The notes: generated from the sequence alone by a model not told the origin. DNA of 64,000 bases from Nitrospirota bacterium (GCA_018971525.1 JAGXAR010000008.1:23136-87135); one strand, 5' to 3'; shown: positions 39,201 to 45,951, counted from the first letter of the stretch. Numbers and translations: made by a program.

Positions 39201-39538
39201 CTGAGGATGAACTTTTTGTTGAGTTTCAGGTCGAACGAGTGATGCAAGCAACGCGCAAAGCGGTGGCCCGCTATACAGTGCGCAAATATCCTGGACGTAT
39301 TCTCAATATCATTGCTTCGAAACGGAACGTGGCTGAGACGGTGGTAGATACCAGATCTGTCTGGGCAGACTTTGGTGGCGGAGGGAGTCAGACTGTTCAT
39401 ATCGCTGCCGCTGATTCAGGGCTTCTCCTTACCTCACCACATGTTGAAGAAGTGTCCGGGTGTCTCCAGGCCTTCCTTGCCGTTGATGCTCAAGAAGAGA
39501 CAGCCCGCGACCGCCGCACTCGCGATGCGAGTGTGTAA
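30275..39538 (+). CDS. Lipopeptide NRPS: FAAL-ACP-C-A-PCP-C-A-PCP-TE
   Basis: 3087 residues from ATG 30275 (a TTG precedes it). Fatty acyl-AMP ligase (about 1-575): YTSGSTATPRGVMVSHGN, GRLKDLIIVRGRNYYPHDLE. ACP with carrier Ser628 (GGNSLL). Condensation domain 1 (about 690-1130) whose active-site motif reads HRLIADG, with Arg837 where the second His is expected. Adenylation 1 (about 1145-1650): YTSGSTGRPKGVAVTH, NEYGPTEATVW. PCP1 Ser1701. Condensation 2 (about 1755-2190) with HHIIGDQ at His1894-1895. Adenylation 2 (about 2205-2705), whose pocket residues read D-I-L-Q-L-G-M-I-W-K by my hand alignment, a glycine code. PCP2 Ser2757. Thioesterase (about 2805-3087) with nucleophile Cys2887 (GICTGG) and a late His (TSPHVEE). 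It should make an N-acyl dipeptide. Export and priming genes follow. Confidence 0.93.
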   Translation: MSKHLPPALHNLAELFEICCRRKPQELAYGFVRDTLELESQLTYSELERTVRSLTGHLARRARPGTRVLLLYPPAIDVVCAFWACVCAGLVPVPAPVPDPVRRKHSLPRLRAIIEDAQVSLVLTSSGIETVSSELSIAKDGSQIDWMATDQPYDQADAVEFPRLKGTALAYLQYTSGSTATPRGVMVSHGNVLSHCRAMSVAGGVSEHSRSLCWLPYFHDYGLLHGIIAPFYAGIPAYLMSPVTFLRRPLRWLEAVSRFSITHSGGPNFSYESCLRAVRQQGEWQADLSTWTVASCGAEPIHADTVERFVETFGPQGFRRTSFAPAYGLAEATLLVTMKQTGAEPTFLKVEAEALADSIVKESSASERGTRTLVGCGEPLEETRVLIVNPTTKSSCQAGEVGEVWLAGAGIATGYWGRPEESDATFKASLAGSGEGPYLRTGDLGFVHRGELFLTGRLKDLIIVRGRNYYPHDLEWTAEQAHPGLRRGGGAAFSIESETGERVVLVYEIEKKLPESDMSEVMSCIRRALADEYELEVHNVVLVKSGTISRTSSGKIQRHVCRADFESGQLAVVGTSTLGATEEEQNIEPLSELPRTPVEKKLADIWQEVLEGPQPRRHANFFAHGGNSLLAAQVVARILDVFHVELPLSVIFECPTFSALAARVSELSTGKTTTETAVEGLGSSGCGLQIPLVPLSPESRQGRMPLSFAQQRLWFLEQVHPGSSINHISMGVRIRGPLNSETLERSVQEIIRRHEILRTRFSSERGEGFAEVSGEAVLTIRQHDLHALNQAEQEVELRQFMRTEAGQPFDFGRGPLFRVALVALNKDQHVLVLTFHRLIADGWSLRVFCKELALFYEAGGEARLSKLSFQYADYANWQRTRLNQGLREVHREYWIGQLSGARQPVELPADRPRPRLRTFEGGARSRSLSPGLATALNVFCQQQGVTTFMVLYAVFVTWLHRYTQESDLVIGSVVAGRRRVELEDVIGYFVNTVALRSEFSDGLTGQDLLKQVRRVVTDAYDHQELPFEEVIEALSLRREGTLSPLFNVMIVCEDDPLSAFKIRDLEATHVPWEPTVSEFDLVLMVVNKYQGLELALLYNATIFDDSTVSRMLGQLETLLGELIKKPEASLGQLSLLTPEERRQILLEWNRTKVPVPVSAGIHALIEAQVERTPDAIAVICEDESLSYQELNRRANRVARALQKLGVYAGLPVGLCVERSVEGIVGLLGILKAGGGYVPLDPSFPDRRLRLMLADAKVSIVVTQGHLRSHFHSYGGQVCDVETLCDPTVNGGVENLATPVLPDQLAYIMYTSGSTGRPKGVAVTHRNLAISLSARLRYYPEPVSRFLLTFSLAFDGSVTGIFWTLLQGGQLVIPSEAAHRDPTELAALVEHHRISHVVWVPSLYNAVLGEALNAQLESLRIVITAGESLPLELVRSHYQLLPHATLYNEYGPTEATVWCSVYQTTREESGARVPIGKPINNMQLYVLDAYLEPVPIGVPGELYVAGDCLARGYINQPWLTQERFLAHPHVADARLYRTGDRARYREDGNVEFLGRVDQQVKLRGYRIELGEVEYVLSNAPGVYQAAVLLRQDKPEQQRLVGYVTGQPELKAMLDQIRSYVVARLPQYMVPSVILWVESMPLTAAGKINRSALPVPEEITGQAAARIAPRNQVEEALAELWKSVLGVPDAGIHDNFFERGGHSLLATQLVSRMREVFDVEVPLRVFFERPTIVGLAEEVTHLRRGELKASKIPPIVQVPRDQPLPLSYSQQRMWLMYRLAPEGTAYNMPFASRQMGPLNKSALRSTIDAICSRHEAFRTTFAMTGEGPVQIVSPFRPPHWVEVDLSRLPGEQRRGEAARLVVQEANQPFDLEKGPLARFLLIEIEPEDHVLVLTMHHIIGDQWSFGVIGSEFAFFYNAFCQGETPSAKPVPLQYADYAVWERRCLTDDWLRTQSDYWEKRLAGLSRLSLPIDYPRPVMQTFSGSHCMLEFPASLIERLKQFSAERNATVFMTLLACFQILLSRYSGQSDVAVGSPIANRTQSAVESIIGSFVNTLVLRTDLSGNPTFEELLQRVRETALGAYANQDFPFDKLVETMGSNRDHSSAPLVQVLFNLANAPIGEINVHGLSWVPFEVDTGAAQFDLSLTIETEIARKAYLTFNTDLFARQTVERMLGQYKVLLHSALANPTARLSDLSMLTVQERTQLLQDWNRTQEAYPQFECFPQLFEGQVERTPDAVALSMGRAALRYKDLNARANQLARYLRTLDVRPGVVVGICLERSLEMVIALMAVFKAGGAYVPLDPEYPRDRLRFMAEDADVAIVLTSEGLSDQFDSQACRILSLDREQKRIAQEADHNLPPTATSLDLAYILYTSGSTGQPKGVEIPHRALVNFLCSMRQEPGCSAQDVMISVTTLSFDIAGLELYVPLLVGARVEIVRRTVAMDGWKLRTLCEAVRPTIMQATPATWRLLIEAGWLGSDRLTVLCGGEALPPDLAAALLDRSGALWNMYGPTETTIWSSIERIERADQEITIGRPIANTEMYILDQFLRPVPVGVSGELYIGGHGLARGYRRRPELTQERFVPHPFSTAPHARLYRTGDLVRYRPDGRIVHLGRLDHQVKIRGFRIELGEIEAVLNRHPAVRQAVVTAREDQQGLKQLAAYLVCQEGQAPSSTELRAFVRAALPDYMTPSFFVFLEAMPLTANSKVDVRALPAPAPSLSDGLIYVGPRDQVEVQLTALWQQVLEVPKIGIHDNFFDLGGHSLKAAQLFFLLEQVYGRHLPLATLFQAPTIAELASVLSREQWVPPWQSLVAIQPSGAAIPIFMVPGVGGNVLVFAKLARLLGPDQPFYGLQARGLDGKETPFISVPEMARHYIAEIRALRPQGPYVLLGICTGGLIAYEMAQQLFGQGEAVTLVVMDTWHPASYRPHRHNWPLRLWLPIFIAWKTMGNIHALLNLPMKDWRPFIQRKSESLLSFLRNQTTEDELFVEFQVERVMQATRKAVARYTVRKYPGRILNIIASKRNVAETVVDTRSVWADFGGGGSQTVHIAAADSGLLLTSPHVEEVSGCLQAFLAVDAQEETARDRRTRDASV

Positions 39539-39578
39539 TTCCCATCTCCTTCCTTTGTGAACGTAAGGGCGGTCGGCG

Positions 39579-41240
39579 ATGCCATTCAGACGATTTCTTC
39601 GCTTCGTTGTGCAGCGATCGAGAACCATGGCCTGGCTCATGGTCTCTGTCGGTGTTTTGTCAGGGCTCTTGAGCGCCGGGGTTTTGGCTCTCGTCAATCA
39701 TGTGCTTCATCATCCCTCCGACCATTCCTTCCTGGTGATGCTGGGGTTCGTCGTACTCGTCGCCGGGAAGCTTCTGTCAAACCTGTGGTCCCAGTTCCTA
39801 CTCGTCCGATTCTCACAAGACACGATTTTGGACCTCTCCTTGTCGCTCTGTGCGAAGATCGTGCGGGCTCCGCTACGTCGCTCCGAGCAGCGAGGGGCCG
39901 CCAACATTCTTGTCACTCTGACGGATGACGTCAGTTGGGTTACCTGGGCGATCCAATGTTTCCCCCATTTGATCATGAATGTGGCAGTGGTGCTGGGTTG
40001 CGGGTTCTACCTTGCCTGGCTGTCGTGGGGCACGTTTCTGGGAGTGGTTGGAGTCACCGTACTTGGCGCCCTGGGGTATCAGTGGCTGCACACCAGCGCG
40101 TTCAGCGTCATCTATGCAGCCCGCGAGGCCAGGGCCGAGTTGTTTCGACACTTTCGTTCTCTCACGGATGGGCTGAAAGAGTTGTTGATGCATCAGGCGC
40201 GTCGGCAGGAATTTGTGAATCAGGAAGTGCGGAGGGCGGCGGAATCATATCGGCAAACGAATTTGGAAGCGACGCGGAGGCAAGCGTTGGCGGAAGCGTG
40301 GACTCAGGTTTCGTTTTATTCCCTCATTGGTTTCATAGTCTTTCTGTTTCCATCTGTGGTGACGGTATCCCCCGAGGCCCTGACCGGGTATGTTGTGGCC
40401 GTCCTCTATATGATGGGTCCCATATGGGGCATTATCGGCGCATTGCCAACCATCGAACGAGGTCAAGTGGCATTGGAGAATATTGAGCGTTTAGGTGTGT
40501 CTCTGGACGTCGGGCACGAGGACGCTCAGCCGTTAGAATTGGCAGGCCTTGTGGCTGGAATCCCCCCTATTGTGCAGTGGAGCGATGTCGTATTTTCCTA
40601 CGGCGAGGAGAATGGAGCCGAAGCGCCCTTCATGCTTGGTCCAATCAGTCTAGAGTTGCATCCTGGCGAACTCGTGTTTGTTATCGGTGGGAACGGGAGC
40701 GGGAAATCTACTTTCGTGAAAGTCCTCACGGGGCTGTATCAGCCCCTACAGGGGAACGTGACGCTGGCCGGCACGATGATCACCGACGCAAACCGGGAGT
40801 GGTACCGTGAACACTTCTCGGTCGTATTTTCAGACTTTCATGTCTTCAATAAACTCCTGGGCCAGTCGGATTCTCAGGCCGAGAGGTTCGCGCCCCAATT
40901 CTTGCGGTTGCTGCACATGGATCAGAAAGTCACTGTGCACGAACGCACGTTCTCGACCCTCGACCTCTCGCAGGGGCAGCGAAAGCGGTTGGCGCTGTTT
41001 ACGGCCTACTTGGAGGATCGCCCTATCTATGTGTTCGATGAATGGGCGGCGGATCAAGATCCGCAGTATAAGGAAATCTTTTACAAGACGTTGCTTCCGG
41101 ACCTGCGTGAGCGGGGGAAATTGGTGGTCGTCATCACTCACGACGACCGGTATTTTCATCTCGGCGATCAGGTCATTAAATTGGAGGACGGCAAGGTTGT
41201 GGAGTATTCGAAGACCGGGGTAGGTGGTCGTCGACCGTAA
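39579..41240 (+). CDS. Cyclic-peptide-type ABC exporter (SyrD/PvdE-like)
   Basis: 553 residues: an N-terminal transmembrane domain with six helices (about 10-300) and a C-terminal ATPase. Walker A GGNGSGKST (about 374-382), signature LSQGQRKRLAL, Walker B IYVFDEWAADQDP and H-loop VITHDD are complete. The WAADQDP form of the D-loop region is characteristic of exporters of non-ribosomal peptides and siderophores. It starts 40 bp after the NRPS with AAGGGCGG as ribosome binding site, so it probably flips or exports the lipopeptide across the inner membrane. Confidence 0.93.
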   Translation: MPFRRFLRFVVQRSRTMAWLMVSVGVLSGLLSAGVLALVNHVLHHPSDHSFLVMLGFVVLVAGKLLSNLWSQFLLVRFSQDTILDLSLSLCAKIVRAPLRRSEQRGAANILVTLTDDVSWVTWAIQCFPHLIMNVAVVLGCGFYLAWLSWGTFLGVVGVTVLGALGYQWLHTSAFSVIYAAREARAELFRHFRSLTDGLKELLMHQARRQEFVNQEVRRAAESYRQTNLEATRRQALAEAWTQVSFYSLIGFIVFLFPSVVTVSPEALTGYVVAVLYMMGPIWGIIGALPTIERGQVALENIERLGVSLDVGHEDAQPLELAGLVAGIPPIVQWSDVVFSYGEENGAEAPFMLGPISLELHPGELVFVIGGNGSGKSTFVKVLTGLYQPLQGNVTLAGTMITDANREWYREHFSVVFSDFHVFNKLLGQSDSQAERFAPQFLRLLHMDQKVTVHERTFSTLDLSQGQRKRLALFTAYLEDRPIYVFDEWAADQDPQYKEIFYKTLLPDLRERGKLVVVITHDDRYFHLGDQVIKLEDGKVVEYSKTGVGGRRP

Positions 41241-41250
41241 ATATGGCCCC

Positions 41251-42045
41251 ATGATGTCGAAGGTCTGTATCCAGGATAACGATGTGCTGATTTCATTCCA
41301 TTCGATTGAACACCTCACGGGTTTTGAGGGGCAGGGCCACACCAGCCTCGAGTTGAAGGCCGTTCACCTCTGGGGGATCGAGCTCGACGGGTCGCCCTGC
41401 TGTCTGGAGCGATGCGCGCAGTGGCTAGACGAAGAGGAACAGCACCGGGCCGCGCGCTTGGTTCGAGAGGAGGACCGGCAGCGCTACGTGCTTGCGCACG
41501 GAGGTCTCAGAGCGGTGCTCAGCCGGTATCTAGGGATCGGCCCCGATGTGTTAGAGATGTGTCGGAGTGAAGCAGGTAAGCCCTCCTTGACGAGGGCGAT
41601 ACGAGGTCAGCCCGCGATCACGTTCAATATGTCCCATGCGCATGGTCGTGCACTCATAGCGGTCTCAAAGGGGCAAGAGGTCGGAGTTGATCTCGAACGA
41701 ATTCGTTCGGACGTAGAGGTTGCGAAACTTTCCGAACGTTACTTTTCCCCCTCCGAACACGCCACGATCATGCAGACGACTCAGGAGCAGCGTGCAGCGA
41801 GGTTCTTCCGCTACTGGGTCTCAAAAGAGGCGGTGCTCAAGGCGCAAGGTATCGGGCTCCAGGCCTTGAGTCAGTGCGAGATTCTCATGGCAGCCGACGG
41901 AGTCGGCGCAGAGGTTCTGGTTCCGGCGGGCTCTCCACTCCAAGGAAATTGGAACATTCGTTTACTCTCTTGTGGCGAGGGATGGGAAGCAGCGGTGGCC
42001 GCTCAGGGGATGGACTGGGTCGCGCAGTGCGGTCTTGTGCGGTAA
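41251..42045 (+). CDS. Sfp-type 4'-phosphopantetheinyl transferase
   Basis: 264 residues from ATG 41251; a GTG at 41224 overlapping the exporter gene is an alternative start. It moves phosphopantetheine from CoA to the carrier serines of the adjacent NRPS. Motifs: GKPSL, FNMSHAHGRALIAVS, VGVDLERIR (Mg-binding Asp and Glu) and RYWVSKEAVLKAQGIGL (WxxKEA with the second Glu). Length is that of the Sfp/Gsp group. It completes the NRPS cluster and converges on tadA with a 14-bp gap. Confidence 0.93.
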   Translation: MMSKVCIQDNDVLISFHSIEHLTGFEGQGHTSLELKAVHLWGIELDGSPCCLERCAQWLDEEEQHRAARLVREEDRQRYVLAHGGLRAVLSRYLGIGPDVLEMCRSEAGKPSLTRAIRGQPAITFNMSHAHGRALIAVSKGQEVGVDLERIRSDVEVAKLSERYFSPSEHATIMQTTQEQRAARFFRYWVSKEAVLKAQGIGLQALSQCEILMAADGVGAEVLVPAGSPLQGNWNIRLLSCGEGWEAAVAAQGMDWVAQCGLVR

Positions 42046-42059
42046 GAACTCTCGCGTCT

Positions 42060-42563
42060 TTATTGAGTTGAAAGCGGTTTTTCCGCTGGTGATGCCTCTC
42101 GGAGCTCCTTGAAAAACTTCTGAATGAGGGCCTGACTTTCCTGCTCGAGGACCCCTCCGGTCACCAGGACCCGATGGTTCAGCCTCGGCTCTGCAGGAAG
42201 ATCGAACACGGATCCGCAGGCGCCGGCTTTCCGATCCCACGCCCCGAAGACGACTCGAGGCACCCTCGCTAAGATAACGGCACCGATACACATCGAACAG
42301 GGCTCGACGGTCACGTAGAGCGTCGTCTCAGTCAATCGCCACGTGCCTAGCGTGGTCGCTGCCGCCCGGATCGCAATGACCTCTGCATGGGCCGTGGGGT
42401 CCTGCCAGAGTTCGCGATAATTGTGTGCCTGGGCAAGTATCTCGCCTCCACGCACCACCACCGCTGCAATCGGTACCTCACCGATCGCTGGCGCGCGCGT
42501 AGCTTCCTCCAGCGCGACTCGCATGAATGCCAGATCCTGTTCATCTGTCGGCACGATGACCAT
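42060..42563 (-). CDS. tadA: tRNA-specific adenosine deaminase
   Basis: Deaminates A34 to inosine in tRNA-Arg(ACG). The 167 residues have the zinc site HAEVIAI (His and catalytic Glu, near 59) and PCSMCIGAVILARV (Cys pair, near 88), and GACGSVFDL, the usual TadA landmarks. The N-terminus DLAFMRVALEEA fits. The C-terminal tail is 10 or so residues longer than E. coli TadA's core. It is transcribed against the NRPS cluster and is an ordinary housekeeping gene. Confidence 0.95.
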   Translation of the reverse strand: MVIVPTDEQDLAFMRVALEEATRAPAIGEVPIAAVVVRGGEILAQAHNYRELWQDPTAHAEVIAIRAAATTLGTWRLTETTLYVTVEPCSMCIGAVILARVPRVVFGAWDRKAGACGSVFDLPAEPRLNHRVLVTGGVLEQESQALIQKFFKELREASPAEKPLSTQ

Positions 42564-42596
42564 CCTCCGAGGCGATTATGATACGGCAATTTTCGT

Positions 42597-42806
42597 CTAG
42601 CAGGCTGCGGTATAACTATGTTGACACGCGAGAATTTTGATGGTCAGCATGTGTGGCACAGTAGGGGAACACTCCAGCAGGATGCTCAAAATGGCCGTCC
42701 AGCAAGGTCGAAGCGAATGAAGGGCCGAAGCTGTACCCTCTGGGATACGTTGAGGGTCTAAACGATGCGAGCACACTGCTGGCCGACTTTTTCAGCATCC
42801 TGCTAA
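42597..42806. repeat. Long intergenic repeat, copy 4
   Basis: Starts TAGCAGGCTGCGG, contains TGATGGTCAGCATGTGTGG and CAGCAGGATGCTCAAAATGG, and ends TTTTTCAGCATCCTGCTAAG. The left module closely matches copies 1 and 5. It fills most of the gap between tadA and the duplicated outer-membrane-type gene. Confidence 0.75.
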
Positions 42807-42849
42807 GTCCGCTATCGTAGCATGGCCGATGAAAAGGGAGAAGGGGCAG

Positions 42850-43761
42850 TTATCGATGGAGTGAGAGCTGTCTGCCGGCAGGACTTGCCGGTTTCGTCCA
42901 TTCGAATTCGTAACGCAATTGTAGGGCGACGTACCGTTGAACCAATCCGCCTCGATCCAACGGCATGTCCCGTTCATGGATCAGTGCGACCTCCATATCC
43001 TGATAGCGGACAGCGAGTCCCATGACCAAGTCGAACTCACTGGGCTGAAGGACATTGGCCGCGCTGCGGTCCGTAAAGAAATTCCCGTCAACGAATAGGA
43101 CCACGCGATTACGGTAGAGGTCGAGATCGGCATGTGCCACATAACGGAACAGCGCGCGGCCGGTGTTGTCGGGACGAGCAAAGTAGGTCTGGTTGTGAAA
43201 GAGCCACCCGCCCCCGGCGTAGACTGTGAGGTTCTGTTCGGGGAACGCCGAGCGCCACCAGCTGAGGCTGCGGGCATCGGCCGGCCGGTAGGTCACGAGC
43301 GTATCGGCATAGGCCTGTATGATGCCGCTTCGATCTAAGGGGGCGTCTCGTTCATATTGCAGCCGCCATCCCCAGTTGTTGAATGCCCCGGTGAAGGCAT
43401 AGACGGAGTCCCATTCCGAGAGACTGATCCAGCCGGCTTTTCGGTCAGAAAAAAAGTTCTGATCGGTATAGAACTGTAGATATTCCTTATAGAGATCCGT
43501 TTCGAGATGGATCATGTGGCGGAGGCCGACCAAACCGCTGTTGTCCGGTCTCGCAGCAAAGCTGGGATTGCTCAAGAAGGCTCCGGAGAGGAGATAGCCC
43601 TGGATCCAGTGTTCTTCACTTTGGTCTCGGGCCCCCTCCATTTCTGGAAGCGGACGTCCATATTTCTCAAGCGCCAAGAGTTCTGGCGCGCTGCTCAGAC
43701 AGAATCCCCACAGCAGGGTTCCCACTGTCAGCTGGTGCAGTATCCGTGACGTCGTGAACAT
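42850..43761 (-). CDS. Exported beta-barrel-like protein with an internal duplication
   Basis: 303 residues with a signal peptide (LTVGTLLWGFCLSSAPELLA, about 11-30). Two halves are clearly homologous. Residues about 68-160 contain ARPDNSG, DLYKEYLQFYTDQNFFSDR and YERDAPLDRSGIIQAYA. Residues about 195-290 contain ARPDNTG, DLYRNRVVLFVDGNFFTDR and HERDMPLDRGGLVQRYV. The alternating hydrophobic pattern and aromatic ends suggest outer-membrane beta strands. I know no named family. It is flanked on both sides by long intergenic repeats and is an isolated single gene. Confidence 0.75.
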   Translation of the reverse strand: MFTTSRILHQLTVGTLLWGFCLSSAPELLALEKYGRPLPEMEGARDQSEEHWIQGYLLSGAFLSNPSFAARPDNSGLVGLRHMIHLETDLYKEYLQFYTDQNFFSDRKAGWISLSEWDSVYAFTGAFNNWGWRLQYERDAPLDRSGIIQAYADTLVTYRPADARSLSWWRSAFPEQNLTVYAGGGWLFHNQTYFARPDNTGRALFRYVAHADLDLYRNRVVLFVDGNFFTDRSAANVLQPSEFDLVMGLAVRYQDMEVALIHERDMPLDRGGLVQRYVALQLRYEFEWTKPASPAGRQLSLHR

Positions 43762-43779
43762 GAAGTCTATCCAGTGGCT

Positions 43780-44166
43780 CTAGCAGGATGATAAAAAAGA
43801 ATTGTGACACGCTAGAGCTTCGATGGTCCGCAGGTGTGGCACAACAGGAGAACCCTTCCGCAAGTTGCTCAAAAAGGCCAGACTTTTCACCAGCCCAACC
43901 CTGGAGGATATTTCACCCTCCCGCCCTGAGTTTTCCAAAACAGCCTCTTCACCCTGGGACGCTCCTTGTTCCAAGCAAGGCCGCAACGAGTGACCAAAGA
44001 CAGCCCTTCCAAGCTTGCTCGTTATATTGTCTTGTTTATGATGGCCAGGATGGGTCCCCCACTGCGCGCGTCCAACGAGGGTCTTCTGAAACCGCGCGTT
44101 GCGCGAGCACAGGAATTCACCGGGCCATCCCGCCCCTGCTGGCGGACTTGTTCAGCATCCTGCTAG
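43780..44166. repeat. Long intergenic repeat, copy 5 (longest)
   Basis: About 390 bases, filling most of the 43762-44255 gap. It begins CTAGCAGGATGATAAAAAAG, contains GATGGTCCGCAGGTGTGGC and AACAGGAG, then GTTGCTCAAAAAGGCC, and ends TTGTTCAGCATCCTGCTAGG. Its left half is the inverse of copy 2. Short open frames inside are not supported. Confidence 0.75.
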
Positions 44167-44255
44167 GAGTCAGAGCCCATCAATAGATATACGAGAGAAT
44201 GTCGGGTGGTTGTAACGGGCTTGCGTGGAGAGGTCAAGCGTGGGTGCTCTTCGCA

Positions 44256-45272
44256 CTACGAGCGGCTCAGGAGATACATGGGTCCGGTTGGTTGCTGGCG
44301 GCCGCCTGAGGGCTCAAGGCTGACGGCAAAGGTCTTCGCAGCCGTGAAGCTGGGCGCCTTCTTGACCAATAGATGCGCGGTTTCTCCTGTATCCATGTGA
44401 AAGGTTCCGATGCTCACGGGTTTATCGTGAATGGCCCACAGTTGATAGGTCGTGCCAGTGGGACATTCCGGCAGGTTCACAGAGTAGAGCCAGACTTTCT
44501 GGGTTCGAGAATCGTACAGCAGGAATCCCGCGGCCCGTTTCGCCATGTCCGATCCGGTGAGGGACACGGCCTTAACGTCGGGAATTCGAAGGAGTGTGGC
44601 CAATTCGTCTTGCGGAGTCCCAACGCTGCGAGCGCCGCCTCGCTGGCTTAATTGAACACGAGCCTCTTCCAGTTCAGCCTCACGTTGCATCAGCTGTTCT
44701 TTGGTTTCCGCCGCTTCGTTCATTCGTTGTTGCATTTCATTGCGTAATTCAGCGAGGGCTTTGGTTTGGTCGCCGACCTCACGATGCAAGCTGGCAAGCT
44801 TCACCGACTTTTCCTGGAGCGATGCTTCGAGCTGCTGAATGATCGAGGTGTCGACGGAACGTTGTGCCGCAAAGTTCCACGCGAGATATCCGACGACACC
44901 CACGATCAGGAGCGTGGCCAATCCAACGACCCAGGGTAGTGACAACGATCGGGCGGGGGCGACGGGAGGAAAGAGGTGGTTCATCCATTCGCCCGGTTCC
45001 AGGCTCGGTCGGGCCGGTTCTTTAGGTGCCGCTTCAGCTGGAATCGCTCCGGGGTTTCGTCCGGCCATGATCGTGGCTTTGAGGGAGCGTGGAGGCCTGG
45101 TCGGGCTGAGCCCGAGCGGGAGGAGAGCGGCAACGGACTGATAGTCCTTCAGTGCACTGTGACAGGAGGCGCAGCCGGAGAGCAAATGGGCTTCCAGCGC
45201 CTGCCGCTCGGTCCGGTCCAGCGCGCCTGCGGCATACAGGGGAACCGATTCTTCGAGTTCTTCATGCGTCAT
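44256..45272 (-). CDS. Anti-sigma factor, RskA type
   Basis: 338 residues. An N-terminal zinc-finger-like anti-sigma domain (about 1-50: YAAGALDRTERQALEAHL, GCASC), one membrane helix (LPWVVGLATLLIVGVVGYLAW, about 118-138), then a long coiled coil (about 145-215, EKSVKLASLHREVGDQ and following). The C-terminal RskA domain (about 230-338) contains KVWLYSVNLP and YQLWAIHDKPVSIGTF. It should hold the adjacent ECF sigma factor at the membrane and release it on proteolysis. Its start overlaps the sigma gene's stop by 4 bp, a sign of translational coupling. Confidence 0.92.
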   Translation of the reverse strand: MTHEELEESVPLYAAGALDRTERQALEAHLLSGCASCHSALKDYQSVAALLPLGLSPTRPPRSLKATIMAGRNPGAIPAEAAPKEPARPSLEPGEWMNHLFPPVAPARSLSLPWVVGLATLLIVGVVGYLAWNFAAQRSVDTSIIQQLEASLQEKSVKLASLHREVGDQTKALAELRNEMQQRMNEAAETKEQLMQREAELEEARVQLSQRGGARSVGTPQDELATLLRIPDVKAVSLTGSDMAKRAAGFLLYDSRTQKVWLYSVNLPECPTGTTYQLWAIHDKPVSIGTFHMDTGETAHLLVKKAPSFTAAKTFAVSLEPSGGRQQPTGPMYLLSRS

Positions 45273-45871
45273 TGGAGATCACCATGGTTCCACCACTGTT
45301 GGAGTCCATCTCGGAGTTTGGACATCCCGAGCTTGATCCGTGTCTTGACGGTCCCGAGCGGCTGGTTCAGCCGCGCGGCGATCTCGGCATGGGAGAGTCC
45401 TTCGTAGTATGCGAGTTCAATCGCCTGTTGCTGCGCCTGGGGCAATCCAGCCACAGCTGCCCCGACAGCAATACGCAGTTCTTGATCGGCCTGCGTCTCA
45501 AACGGGCTCGGACCCAGGTCGACTACCTGCCCAGCGGTTCCGGCCTCCAGGGAGTTTGTGGCCCGATAGCCTCGTGCGGCCCTGGCCCGTAGCCGGTCGA
45601 GGGCCCGGCTTCTGGTGAGGGTGAGCAGCCATGCGACGGGAGTTCCACGCCCTACGTCATAGCGGGAGACCTTCCGCCAGACTTCTAAATAGACATCTTG
45701 CAAGAGCTCTGCTGCCTCTTCGTGATTCCCCAAGATCCTGACTGCCAAGGTGAACAAGAGCGTGTTCGAATGGTCGTAGAGCTGGCTGAACGCCTGCTGA
45801 TCGCCTTTGACCACACGGGCCAACAAGCTTGGATCGATCATCGAGGTGGCGTGTCGTGAGGGTTTATCCAT
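45269..45871 (-). CDS. ECF sigma factor (SigK/RpoE-like)
   Basis: 200 residues with region 2 (AFSQLYDHSNTLLFTLAVRI, then EEAAELLQDVYLEVWRKVSRYD) and region 4 (LPQAQQQAIELAYYEGLSHAEIAARLNQPLGTVKTRIKLGMSKLRD). A helix-turn-helix is evident in the latter. No region 3 is present, as in all ECF factors. The start at 45871 lacks a strong ribosome binding site; an ATG at 45841 is an alternative. It lies 136 bp downstream of the lasso cluster on the same strand, next to its anti-sigma factor. Whether it controls either cluster is unknown. Confidence 0.93.
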   Translation of the reverse strand: MDKPSRHATSMIDPSLLARVVKGDQQAFSQLYDHSNTLLFTLAVRILGNHEEAAELLQDVYLEVWRKVSRYDVGRGTPVAWLLTLTRSRALDRLRARAARGYRATNSLEAGTAGQVVDLGPSPFETQADQELRIAVGAAVAGLPQAQQQAIELAYYEGLSHAEIAARLNQPLGTVKTRIKLGMSKLRDGLQQWWNHGDLQ

Positions 45872-45910
45872 AAAGCGAGCGAGTTGTGAGGGAATACCAG
45901 GGTCACCTCA

Positions 45911-45951
45911 TGCCCGTCACGACTATAGCATCCTACGGATGAGACGGGCAA
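45911..45951 (-). promoter_or_regulatory. Candidate promoter of the sigma/anti-sigma genes with an inverted repeat
   Basis: On the minus strand TTGCCC (45946-45951), 18-bp spacer and TATAGT (45922-45927). The 8-base arms TGCCCGTC (45911-45918) and GACGGGCA (45943-45950) flank the -10 box and overlap the -35, which looks like an operator. It would give a leader of about 45 bases. Confidence 0.4.

Noticed and set aside
44256..45871. ECF sigma factor as regulator of the lasso cluster
   Set aside because: Proximity is the only evidence; the lasso promoter is of the vegetative type and shows no shared motif with the sigma gene's upstream region.
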